From: Carpediemonas membranifera
Lineage: Eukaryota; Fornicata
DNA: 64,000 nucleotides
Direction: 5' to 3'
NCBI GenBank assembly: GCA_019828565.1
Contig: JAHDYR010000062.1
Span: 310,001 to 374,000, forward strand
Position numbers and translations under genes: made by a program. The notes under the pieces were generated by a model. That model was not told the origin of the DNA, did not search any database, and saw only the letters and a list, made by a program, of their open reading frames with translations. Below are positions 47,880 through 56,947 of this stretch, in pieces (the first letter of the stretch is position 1; every line of letters starts with the position of its first letter).

Positions 47880-48731
47880 CTATACCCTTCCGGCCTCCTC
47901 TATCATCCGCTCAGCCATTCTTCTGTTGTACGCCCGGTCCGGATTTGTCCCTCTGCCCCTCGACCCGTCGATCGCCGCCGCCTTGTCCAGCGCAACAATG
48001 GCTGTCCGGAGGGACTTCACATCAGACTCAGTGGCCGGACTCTTCCGCATAGTCTGTATAAATAGGGCGGCCAGTGCATACCGGTCCCAGAGCACTGAGT
48101 CGTTGGGCGCAGAGATGGCAAGTCGGGCAGAAATCCGCAGCGCTTGGTCCATAAACTGGGCCGGGTTCTGTGGGGCGGCCAGGGATGGGTGGACTTGAAT
48201 GGACTTGTTCCAGGCGTAGAGGCGGCGGAGGACGACAGTGTAAAGGGACTGATGACGCGGGTCCGACGAGAGACGCAGCAGGCGCTCGATGCAGGAGTGC
48301 GCCATGTAGATATCCCCGGCGTTGAGCGAGGACTGGGTCAAGTAGTAGAGCGAGTCGGCGTGTGTGGCATCGAGGCGGATTGCGTTGGACAGGTTGGCGT
48401 CTGCCTCAGGGTTATGGTCATCAGTACTCATGACCAAGGCTTTCCCTATCAGAAAGCTGTGTTCTATCTGCTCCTCACGAGTGCTTGGCGCCATGTCCCG
48501 GAGAATGAGCTGAATTTCATCGTTCTTGGCGTAGAGCACATCAGCCCGGTCACTTTCGAAGTATGACTCGTTGTAGTCCTCTAGCTCATCGATTTTCACC
48601 CGGATGTCCGCGAACATCTCGAGGTGTTGCACTTTGGCCGATTTCATCCAAGTCCTACGGTTAAACTGCACCCCTCCCAGCCAGCCCAGTGGAGCAGACT
48701 CACAAGTCCTCTCTATGCTTCCTCTAGCCAT
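47880..48731 (-). CDS. TTC5-like TPR protein
   Basis: TTC5 is a TPR protein that senses ribosome-bound tubulin nascent chains in animals and has nuclear roles. Residues from LEMFADIRVKIDELEDYNES fit the TTC5 N-terminal helix (family pattern YSFRDCYFE). They are followed by a FLIGKALVMSTDDHNPEA repeat, then AIRLDATHADSLYYLTQSS, then further TPR-like helices. The C-terminal OB-fold of TTC5 is missing: the frame ends after about 283 residues, against roughly 440 in animals. Start at 48731 or, better by homology, 48647 (MKSAKVQHLEMF). Confidence 0.6.
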   Translation of the reverse strand: MARGSIERTCESAPLGWLGGVQFNRRTWMKSAKVQHLEMFADIRVKIDELEDYNESYFESDRADVLYAKNDEIQLILRDMAPSTREEQIEHSFLIGKALVMSTDDHNPEADANLSNAIRLDATHADSLYYLTQSSLNAGDIYMAHSCIERLLRLSSDPRHQSLYTVVLRRLYAWNKSIQVHPSLAAPQNPAQFMDQALRISARLAISAPNDSVLWDRYALAALFIQTMRKSPATESDVKSLRTAIVALDKAAAIDGSRGRGTNPDRAYNRRMAERMIEEAGRV

Positions 48732-48893
48732 GGAGCGGGCCAGCTAAAACAGCCTTACTTCCGCCACGTATGAAAGGTAACCCCCCAAAGTCGGGAGCAC
48801 GCCCACTCACTTTCAGCCTGCACATTAGATTCATATTTAGTCCAGATCAAGGCTATATATACAAATATTGCCACTACTATTGCATACATGAGC

Positions 48894-49469
48894 TTAGCTA
48901 AGGCTCTCGCCATTTGGCGATGTGGGCGAGAACGTCGGCGAAAACGTGTGGTCAACCGAGCGGGGGAGCTGATGCAGCTCATACAGCGACGGCAGACGTC
49001 TCAGGCTACCCGGCCCAGTGCTGGGTGAGGCGCACGAGAACACGGACATGGCCTCCTGCCCGAGGCCATCGGCAGTCATCACGCCGAAGATGGTTCCATT
49101 CATCGAGGCGCTAGAGGAGCTATCGTCAGGCCTAGGGGAGTACTGCGGGCCGTACGAGAATATCAGGCTGGCTGCGTTTGGCATGTCCTCTCCGTTGCCG
49201 CGGTCGCCAGGACGGTTCCATGAAAAATTGTTGATGTTTGTGATCGCTTCGTCAATTGAGCGGGTTTCCACTGTCGGAGACGTTGTTTGCTCCACATTGA
49301 TGCTTGCAGGAAGACCAACAGGCGACATGTCGAAGATAGGAACCCCAACTTCTTCTCTGTCTCGGCCGATTGTATTGACAATGTAAAATGGCTTGTCGTG
49401 GTCATTGTCGTCTTGGTCTTCTTCTGGGATGCAGTGTATTGCTTTCAAAGGGTGGTTATTATTGCTCAT
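48894..49469 (-). CDS. Low-complexity protein, unknown (191 aa)
   Basis: From the ATG at 49469 (MSNNNHPLKA) the product is acidic at first, then Ser/Pro/Asn-rich with no obvious fold. It ends SPNGESLS. Composition is like a disordered regulator. A short overlapping frame (48755-48913) encodes one hydrophobic segment (LMYAIVVAIFVYIALIW), possibly a separate membrane peptide or chance. I do not recognise it. Confidence 0.4.
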   Translation of the reverse strand: MSNNNHPLKAIHCIPEEDQDDNDHDKPFYIVNTIGRDREEVGVPIFDMSPVGLPASINVEQTTSPTVETRSIDEAITNINNFSWNRPGDRGNGEDMPNAASLIFSYGPQYSPRPDDSSSSASMNGTIFGVMTADGLGQEAMSVFSCASPSTGPGSLRRLPSLYELHQLPRSVDHTFSPTFSPTSPNGESLS

Positions 49470-50244
49470 TCGGTTCTGGCGAAACGCAGGATAACGTTAG
49501 TCATTTCAGTTTATGTGCATGGCCTGCCAGTGGCTCTCTTGCTGCTCATTTGCTTCGAACAAAAGGCAATACCCTTGTTCTGCGCAATACTGCCTTGTTT
49601 CCTTCCATCCTCCTCTCCTCTTATGTCGGCCTGGAGATCGTTTTCTTCGGGATCATCATACGATCGTTGTCAAACAAGATGGGCAGTGTCGTCGTCGATG
49701 ACAAGCTCCACTGAGCACTACACGCGACCCAAGACCAGGGCTGTAAAATCTTCATAGTAAAAGATCGTGGTGGCAAGGCTCGTGGCCCGACCCGGAAGAG
49801 CAGAAGAGTTTCGACCGGGGACTTGGCTGGCGGACTCCATTTCCCAGCTGGAATTGTAACGGCAGCGGTTGTGAAATCTTTCACGGCGACTTTGACTCAC
49901 GTTGACTTGTCGACTTTGGCGGCTCGGACCCTGGGCAGATTGAATGCGTTTGCATCGAAGATGCGCCTTACACAATGTACGTGGGCAAGCAAACCGTCAA
50001 TTTCCGCTTGGCTATGCAGGGTGGTTAATGATAAGAGATTCATTTCAGACAGCACGCAGTGGGTTGGCCGTCGACAAGTTGGGTTCCATCGATCCTAAGG
50101 ATTGCAAGTTCCCCACGCAGTGGACAAATTCCCTGATGGTATTCTCGGTCTTTCTCTCTACAACGCGAAGAATCCAGATTGGTTGCCGAGCAGAAATGAA
50201 GAATAAATGTGTCCATAAATAAACGCAATTCCTGATCGATTTAA
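49470..50244. other. Gene-free 0.78-kb stretch
   Basis: Between the 3' end of glutamine synthetase (minus) and the start of the low-complexity gene (minus). No frame or RNA gene is supported. Confidence 0.4.
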
Positions 50245-51516
50245 TTAATGGGCGTAGGGGTTGAAGCCGGGCTCCTTGGAGTGGATGAGGTAGTTGCACA
50301 GGCCCTCCCCGAGGACCTCGTGGAGGAACTCAGAGGCGTCCAGGATACGGGCGCACTCGGCCAGAGAGGTGGGGAGGAGCTCAATGCCCATCTCCTTGCG
50401 CTGCTCGGGGGTCAGCTCAGTCTCGGGGTCGACGTTGCACTCCGGGGGAACGGCGATGTCATCCTCGATGCCCTTGAGGCCAGCGGCGAGCATGACGGCG
50501 GCGAGAAGGTGGGGAGAGCCAGAGGCGTCGCCGGCACGGAACTCGCAGCGGGCAGACTCCGGCTTGGAGATAGCGGGGACGCGGACAAGGGCGTTGCGGT
50601 TAGAGCCAGCCCACATGCTCCAGACGGGGGCCTCGTGGCCGGGCTTCAGACGGTCAAAAGTCTGCTCGTCCATGCCAAAGACGGCAGTGATCTCGCGGGC
50701 GTACTTGACGAGACCAGCGACGTACTTCTTGCCGAGGGGGGAGAGCTCCTTGGGATGGTCAAAGTTGGCAAAGAGGTTCTCGCCAGTCTTGAGGTCGTGG
50801 AGACGCTGGTGCTGGTGGAGGCCGTTGCCAGCCTTGTCGGAGCCAAGGGGCTTAGGCATGAAGTTGGCCTCGATGCCCTGCTGGTCAGCGAGGAGACGGA
50901 TGAGCCACATGGCGGTGCACGTGTCGTCGGCGTTCTTGAGAGCGGGGGTGAGGTTGAGCTCGATCTCGTTCTGGCCGGCAGCGCACTCGTGGTGGGCGCG
51001 GCGGACCTTCATGCCGGCCTCGTCGAGGTGACGGCACACCTGGCGGCGGAGGGGGCCAGCCTTGTCGTCGGGGGCGACGGAGAGGTAGTGGCCGTCGTCA
51101 AGGGGCTCGCCGTTCTTGAGGTAGAACCACTCGAGCTCTGACATGAAGAAGGGCTCGAAGCCCATCTTGTGGGCCTTCTCAATCTGCTCGCGGAGGATGG
51201 AGCGGACGCAGCCAGAGGCGCGGGTGCCATCGGTGTTGTGGACGTCGCAGAAGACCTTGGTCATGGGGCCTTCGCCGTCGATGTTGATGGTCTGGAGAGT
51301 GCTCTGGTCCGCCATGAGGTGGACGTCAGAGTTGGTGACAGTGGCATAGCCGGGGATGGAGCTGCCATCAACGCCAAGGCCGTTCTTAAAATTGCCGGGA
51401 ACCTCACGGACGTGCTCCTCCATGGAGTGGAGCTTGCCGAGGATGTTGGAGCACAGGAACTGGACGTAAGGGACGTTCTCAAGCTTCTGGGTAAAAAAGG
51501 AGGAGGAGCGGCTCAT
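50245..51516 (-). CDS. glnA: Glutamine synthetase, type I (bacterial type)
   Basis: Joins ammonia to glutamate using ATP. At 423 residues from the ATG at 51516 (MSRSSSFFTQ) it is close to bacterial and archaeal GSI (about 440-470), not to the 350-370 residues of eukaryotic GSII. Blocks in order: NGLGVDGSSIPGYATV, the metal-binding FFMSELEWFYL, ARRAHHECAAGQNEIEL-type stretch (RRAHHECAAGQNEIEL), MPKPLGSDKAGNGLHQHQ, and RLKPGHEAPVWSMWAGSNRN. The adenylylation Tyr region characteristic of some GSI is not evident. Its codon use resembles the host genes, so transfer from a prokaryote, if real, was old. It neighbours GCN2. Confidence 0.9.
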   Translation of the reverse strand: MSRSSSFFTQKLENVPYVQFLCSNILGKLHSMEEHVREVPGNFKNGLGVDGSSIPGYATVTNSDVHLMADQSTLQTINIDGEGPMTKVFCDVHNTDGTRASGCVRSILREQIEKAHKMGFEPFFMSELEWFYLKNGEPLDDGHYLSVAPDDKAGPLRRQVCRHLDEAGMKVRRAHHECAAGQNEIELNLTPALKNADDTCTAMWLIRLLADQQGIEANFMPKPLGSDKAGNGLHQHQRLHDLKTGENLFANFDHPKELSPLGKKYVAGLVKYAREITAVFGMDEQTFDRLKPGHEAPVWSMWAGSNRNALVRVPAISKPESARCEFRAGDASGSPHLLAAVMLAAGLKGIEDDIAVPPECNVDPETELTPEQRKEMGIELLPTSLAECARILDASEFLHEVLGEGLCNYLIHSKEPGFNPYAH

Positions 51517-52194
51517 TTGCAAGTGCCTGAATGCGTACCTTCTGGACTTCAGGGCTCAGTTGGGACATAGACGTTGGAATTGAACGATGGAAAGTTCTGC
51601 CGCCAGGTTTGACCATTCCTGACTGACTGAATCGGACTTTGAGATCATAAGAAATCAAGCTACAAGGGCCTTGGTGACCAGGAAATGCACCTGCCTATCA
51701 CGGATAGCCACACGTTCAGGTGGCCTATCTCCGAGGGGGTTGCCGAGGGGCGTTCCGCCCGGTTGTTCTCGTTCTTGGGTCGACTCAAATCAATCTACTG
51801 AATCTAAAGTGAGTCAGATTCTATTCGTGCCTAGTCTCAATCTAGATGCCAAGAGACCCACAGATGCCACTGGATCAGTCCTGATCCGTCTTTGTTTGAT
51901 TGGTCTGGTGCGAGTCAATTTAAGACTTGATCTGACCCAATCAAACTTCACTCCATTCTTCGTAAAGGAACACGAATAACCAGACGGAGCATAAAGCGGG
52001 AGAGCAGATACCCCTAGCCCCATGCATATCATGTGAACAGCACGGTTTGAACACCGCAGAGCGGGCGCATAGGGGATTCAGAAGATCGGGGGCCTGCGCA
52101 CTACATTGGAATGTGGTACGATGGAATGATTCAACTGCTGGCCATTCGCTTCCTGGCCCATTGGTGACAGAAAAATTTAAGACTTGCTGCTAAT
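51517..52194. other. Intergenic region between GCN2 and glutamine synthetase
   Basis: No gene seen. It has two clean inverted repeats: GGATCAG-TC-CTGATCC near 51872-51887, and GTTTGATTGG (51894-51903) with CCAATCAAAC (51937-51946). These may be hairpins in the upstream region of glutamine synthetase. Confidence 0.5.
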
Positions 52195-55100
52195 TTATGA
52201 AACTGGCTTGCCTCTCTTGCCCTTCTTCTTCTCACCCTTCTTCCGCTCGCCCTTCTTCTCGTCCTCCTCCTGCTCCGCCTTGTTGGGCTCGAACCGATCA
52301 AGCTGCTTAAACAACCCGATAACATTCGTAACCATCCCCTGATCGCTCTCCTTTCGAGTGAGCAGCAGCCTCAGACTCAGATCGAGGTTCTGCGGTGTGA
52401 TCTCACCAGGCAGCTTAGCCTGCGCCGTTGGCTTGACCATATCGACCGTAGCAGCTCCCACTGGCCCCTTCAACCCCTTGTCCGGCCGGACCTCAGTCTT
52501 GTTAGCCCGGCGCTTGCTTGCCTTGTCTGTCCTGGCGTCGCGGTGGGCCGACTCGAGAATCTCGATGACGTAGGCGATGTACGGGTCTCTATACGATTCG
52601 AGCTCCTCCTTGGAGTCGAACATACTGAATATCACGCGATATCCCTTGCTCCGGAGCTTCTGGGCGAGTGCGAGCTTCTCCTGGTAGTAAAAGTGGCTAG
52701 TTCTCAGTCGAGGGTCCATGTCGCCCGTGATGTACACGCCATGACCAGGTTTCCTCGCGAGCATCTCCTCGCTCATCTTTTCAACCATACCGAGGTATAC
52801 AATATCGTCGATACGGACAGTCATACCGACTCCAAACATGAACGGCTCAGACGCCTTGGTAGAGCCCCGCTCGGACTTGGACACCGTTGCTACCCATTTG
52901 GACAGCTGCGTGGATGGGAAGAAGGAGCGGACAACGGCCATGGAGCTGAGGGCCTCGCACGTAGGGCGGGCGGGTCGGTTGGGGAACAGCTTGCCCGAGG
53001 TGTTGAGCTTGTGGGAGTACTGCCCGCCAATGGCCAAGAGGAGGGCGCTCTTCTTGCCGACCTGGCCGCTTATAAGGCGCCATACAAGACCAGAGTAGAC
53101 AGAGAACTCGGGGAACACCGCTGGACTAAAGAGCACTGCCCCGACAGCGAGGTCAGACGCGTGGAGCAGGGAGGACGTCCCGCGGGTCAAGGAGACAAGC
53201 TGGGTGACTCGGATGACAAGGTCGAGGGTGACTTGGGGCATGGCGTCAGCGGTCGACTGGATGAGAGAAACGACGCGGTCGAGCCATGTGTTAAACTGCG
53301 TGGATGCGACGTCTATGCCGCCAGCCTTGTCAGAGGGGAATAGAAGGAGGCGGGCGAGTCCGTATGCATTGGCTCCGGCTTCTTTGATAATGAGGTCGCG
53401 CGCGGCTTGCATCCGGGACTCATAAGAGAGGGCCGAGGAGCCCCGAGTCATCTTCCGGGCGATGTCCATGTGGAGGGCGGGGGGCACGCCGCAGAGCGTG
53501 AGGATATCGATCAGAATGCCGGAATCACTGAATGCCAGAGTCAGGGAGTTTGCCGGACTAATCCCGAGGACGGCGTGGTTGGTGGTGATTGCAATTGCCT
53601 CGGCCTCCATGACACCCATGCTGGCGAGCATCGTGGGAATGCGGCTGACTGAGTAGTCGAAGGTGCGTGTCAAGTCGATGCTGCCGAGTCGATACCGCAT
53701 GATGACCGAGTTGGCAGGGTCGACTGGGCCCTTGCGACCCTTCCCGTCTGTAGTCGTCATCAGGGCGGTCTGGGTGTTCGGTGTGGGGGGCCGAAGTACG
53801 CCGCTGAGCTCGAACCGCCGTATCCAACGGTGGGGCAGGCCTAGCTTTGGATCAGAGTCCAGAAGGTGCTTGAGCTTCGTGATGTAGCCCGTCGTGAGAT
53901 CAAAGGGGATCTCTATGGCTCTCCCGCCGTAGTCGATGGCCTTCAGGCTGGGGTTATGGAAGGAGGCGTCGTGGTCAGTGATATACGTGTATGGGTCCGA
54001 TGATATGTTAACGGCGTCACCCATCATGTAACCCGTGCGGATGTAGCTCTCGATAAACCCACACGACCGAGCCACAGAGTTGTTAAAGGGCGTGGCCTCC
54101 TCGACACTTGCCTCTTCGACGACATCGGGCGGCTTGGCGTCGACCAGGGCTTCTGCCATCTGCCTGCGGAGTGTCGCCCCGTCAACGTCACTCTCAATGA
54201 GCTTGCGGAGCTCCTCCAGGCCAGTGTTGCACGATCTGATGCGGGTCGGCTCGAGCTCCTTGTCGAGCAGCTCCTGGGCGCTGGGCCGATCGTTGGGGTT
54301 GGGCTCAGTGAGGTCCATGATGAGCTTGGCGATGCGGGCGTGGGACTTGACAAAGTGCTCGGGCAGCGTCCGTTTGTCTCCGACCAAGTCAGCTACAATC
54401 ATACGCTTTTCCATACCCGTGGCGAATGGGTAGAACAACTCTAGGAGCACCACGCCGAGCGCATAGACGTCGACCTTGGTGGTGTATTGCCCCCGAGACA
54501 GCGAGTCGATATCAAGCTCCGGCGCCATGTACAGCAGCGTTCCGATGTTGAGCGTGTGCTCGCCCATGTCAGTGTCGTCCCCCCTCATATCCTCGAGACT
54601 ATTGGCCTTGCTCATCGCCATGACCGTTGTCTGAGTTTGTGAGACGGCCAGACCAAAGTCCCCGAGCTTGGGGTATTGGTTCTTGTCGAGGAAGATGTTG
54701 GCGGGCTTGAGGTCGCGGTGTATGATGCTCTTCGCGTGGATGTGAGCAAGCGCCTCAACGAGCCGGGCGAAGAGTTGGAACCGCTCTCGGGCTGTCCCGA
54801 GTGTGTCGAGGCCGTCGTCCAGGGCAGACCGGAGCGATTGGCCGTCACATAGCTCCATTTGTATGAACAGAATACGGTCCCCGTTGGGGCTCTGGGCAGC
54901 AGAAGCGGGGGCCACTGGACTCTGCGACTCAGACGACGAAGAGCTTGGAGCACAAGGCGTGTGCTTCCGCCGACCCATGGTTCTCCAGTGTGACGACTCG
55001 GACCCGCTCGAGTGGGGTGCGAACAGAGCCTCCTTGTAGACAGGAGAAGTGTAGTCAGGCGCTTGCAGGAAGTCTTCTTCGGGCACGTCAACGGGCTCGT

Positions 55101-56697
55101 GGAAAGGGTCGTACGCCCCGGCCCCGTCGAGCTCGGCCTGGAGGTCGTCGAAGGTGATGCCGTCGCCGACGCTCATGGCTCCATCCTCGGTGTCGTCATA
55201 GTAGTCTTCGGAAGTCTCGTCGTCTTCGCCGGTGTAGTACGAAGGGACACCGGCCATGTCGCCGAGCACACTCTCGCTGAACGTCGTGGGGCCCTGGAGG
55301 TGGGGGGGCAGCACGCTGTGGGTGCTCTCGTCATAGTCGGGGCCGGCAGACCTCACCGTATCCACCGCAGCCGGGGACCAGCCGCTAGAGTCTGATTCCG
55401 AGTCGCTCTCGAGGCCAGCGTCTCTGCTAAACGTGCTGCCATCGCTCTCCTCGATCCAGGCGGTGTAGTAGCGGACAATGTACGGGTGGTGGACCGACGC
55501 GAGAGTGTTCACCTCATTCAGGAGCTTCTCACGGTCGGGGTCGGCGTCCCGCATGAGGATCTTCTTAACAGCGTACTCGTGGCCGTCGACAATGTTTTTG
55601 GCACGAACGACCTGGCCAAAAGCACCGGCACCAATAACGTTCTCCTGCTCGAAATCAGTCCTGAACCGACTCATCAGAGACTGTGTGGCCTGGAGGGCGT
55701 CCATGGGTGTCGTCAAGAGTCGCATGATGGCATTCTCATCGACCGGCATCCCAGCGATGTTAATCCGCGTAGTCCGGTCTGACGAGATCCCAAAGCTGTC
55801 TAGGAGCTTGGCCACGATGTTCTGGGGCTCCTTAGCCATAGCCATGACGGATTCACTGAGCAAGTTGTTTGCTTTGAGGAAGTTAAGTCCGTACATAATC
55901 AGGTTCTCGCGGTCAGACTTCGATTTGCTCAGCATTGATGTGGTTCCGAGCATGAGGTGGACCAGTAGCAGCTGTACACGCATGAATTGGCTCGTAGTCT
56001 CGTCTAGTGAGTATGATCCTATCGGGGGCGGCTTGATGCTGGGTACAGAGACGGAGAGGCCGGACGGCACGCGGTTGTCGCGGTTGGGGGAGTTCAGGAG
56101 GTGGGCTGGGTCACTCTGGTGGGTAGTGTCGGGCTTCTTCAACTCCTCCCAGTCGTCTATCGTCTTCATCTCCGCGTCGAGCTGCGCCTTGCCACCCACC
56201 GGTGTTAGTGGAACGAGCGGGGACTTGGCGATGATGGGGTTGGCTGGCCGTGCCCCCTTGGTGTTCAGCGCGTCGAACTCCGAGGAGATGGGGGTGAGGC
56301 AGATGTCGGAGAATCGGTCCGCGAGGTCATACAGGGCAGAGACAACCCAGTCGCCCAGCATATCGGCAGAATCCGCGTCAGAAGGCTGCGAGTCGACAAT
56401 CTCGGTGACTAGCGCGTTGATCTTATCGTTGTGGCCGGGCTCGGTGCCGTGGAGTTCAGCGACAGAGAAATCGACATGGCAGTTGGCGTATATGAGGATC
56501 TGGAGCGTCATAGAGATGTAATGGCGTGTCTTGTTCATTGTATTGCCAATGGATAACTCATCGGAGATGGAGGCCGGCTTCAATGTCAGATAGGCGCGGA
56601 ACATCGTATCCGAGTCTGTTTCCACCGTGAAGTTCTCTTCTTCGTATGTAGCTTGAAGTGGCGGTATGATGTACTCTGCCACCTCGTTCACAAGCAT
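52195..56697 (-). CDS. GCN2: GCN2-like eIF2-alpha kinase (1500 aa)
   Basis: Phosphorylates eIF2-alpha on binding uncharged tRNA, slowing translation during amino-acid starvation. N-terminal residues 1-100 resemble an RWD domain (EVAEYIIPPLQATYEEENF), which would bind GCN1. The kinase starts around 350: GAGAFGQVVRAKN, YAVKKILMRDAD, then an acidic insert typical of eIF2-alpha kinases (GEDDETSEDYYDDTED), IIHRDLKPANIFLD, LGDFGLAVS and GTLLYMAPE. A HisRS-like region follows (for example RYRLGSIDLTRTFDYSVSRI), then a lysine-rich end (KKKGKRGKPVS). The overall order is that of GCN2, and no break is seen. Confidence 0.9.
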   Translation of the reverse strand: MLVNEVAEYIIPPLQATYEEENFTVETDSDTMFRAYLTLKPASISDELSIGNTMNKTRHYISMTLQILIYANCHVDFSVAELHGTEPGHNDKINALVTEIVDSQPSDADSADMLGDWVVSALYDLADRFSDICLTPISSEFDALNTKGARPANPIIAKSPLVPLTPVGGKAQLDAEMKTIDDWEELKKPDTTHQSDPAHLLNSPNRDNRVPSGLSVSVPSIKPPPIGSYSLDETTSQFMRVQLLLVHLMLGTTSMLSKSKSDRENLIMYGLNFLKANNLLSESVMAMAKEPQNIVAKLLDSFGISSDRTTRINIAGMPVDENAIMRLLTTPMDALQATQSLMSRFRTDFEQENVIGAGAFGQVVRAKNIVDGHEYAVKKILMRDADPDREKLLNEVNTLASVHHPYIVRYYTAWIEESDGSTFSRDAGLESDSESDSSGWSPAAVDTVRSAGPDYDESTHSVLPPHLQGPTTFSESVLGDMAGVPSYYTGEDDETSEDYYDDTEDGAMSVGDGITFDDLQAELDGAGAYDPFHEPVDVPEEDFLQAPDYTSPVYKEALFAPHSSGSESSHWRTMGRRKHTPCAPSSSSSESQSPVAPASAAQSPNGDRILFIQMELCDGQSLRSALDDGLDTLGTARERFQLFARLVEALAHIHAKSIIHRDLKPANIFLDKNQYPKLGDFGLAVSQTQTTVMAMSKANSLEDMRGDDTDMGEHTLNIGTLLYMAPELDIDSLSRGQYTTKVDVYALGVVLLELFYPFATGMEKRMIVADLVGDKRTLPEHFVKSHARIAKLIMDLTEPNPNDRPSAQELLDKELEPTRIRSCNTGLEELRKLIESDVDGATLRRQMAEALVDAKPPDVVEEASVEEATPFNNSVARSCGFIESYIRTGYMMGDAVNISSDPYTYITDHDASFHNPSLKAIDYGGRAIEIPFDLTTGYITKLKHLLDSDPKLGLPHRWIRRFELSGVLRPPTPNTQTALMTTTDGKGRKGPVDPANSVIMRYRLGSIDLTRTFDYSVSRIPTMLASMGVMEAEAIAITTNHAVLGISPANSLTLAFSDSGILIDILTLCGVPPALHMDIARKMTRGSSALSYESRMQAARDLIIKEAGANAYGLARLLLFPSDKAGGIDVASTQFNTWLDRVVSLIQSTADAMPQVTLDLVIRVTQLVSLTRGTSSLLHASDLAVGAVLFSPAVFPEFSVYSGLVWRLISGQVGKKSALLLAIGGQYSHKLNTSGKLFPNRPARPTCEALSSMAVVRSFFPSTQLSKWVATVSKSERGSTKASEPFMFGVGMTVRIDDIVYLGMVEKMSEEMLARKPGHGVYITGDMDPRLRTSHFYYQEKLALAQKLRSKGYRVIFSMFDSKEELESYRDPYIAYVIEILESAHRDARTDKASKRRANKTEVRPDKGLKGPVGAATVDMVKPTAQAKLPGEITPQNLDLSLRLLLTRKESDQGMVTNVIGLFKQLDRFEPNKAEQEEDEKKGERKKGEKKKGKRGKPVS

Positions 56698-56947
56698 AAT
56701 AGTAGTCTAGTTTTCGGTATTCTCGGTGGTGAACGAAGACAGTTACATTTGCCAACATAAATGCCATAAATCGCCTGAAAGGACAATCACAGACGATAGC
56801 TCCATATGTTACCCACACAAGGCCATTTAATCGCCGCCTAGAGCCCTCCCCGCCATTGATTCTGTCAAAATCGCATCTGAGGGCGCGCGCAAACCGTCAT
56901 CCCAAACGTGAATAACAGGCGACATATTTACATGATATACTATTCAT

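Noticed and set aside
48631-48731. 38-nt GT-AG intron in the TTC5-like 5' region
   Set aside because: Removal of the candidate (GTGAGT...GTGCAG) creates a stop directly at the join.
50248-51141. 297-codon plus-strand frame antisense to glutamine synthetase
   Set aside because: Val/Leu/Gly/Glu-rich shadow of a confirmed enzyme.
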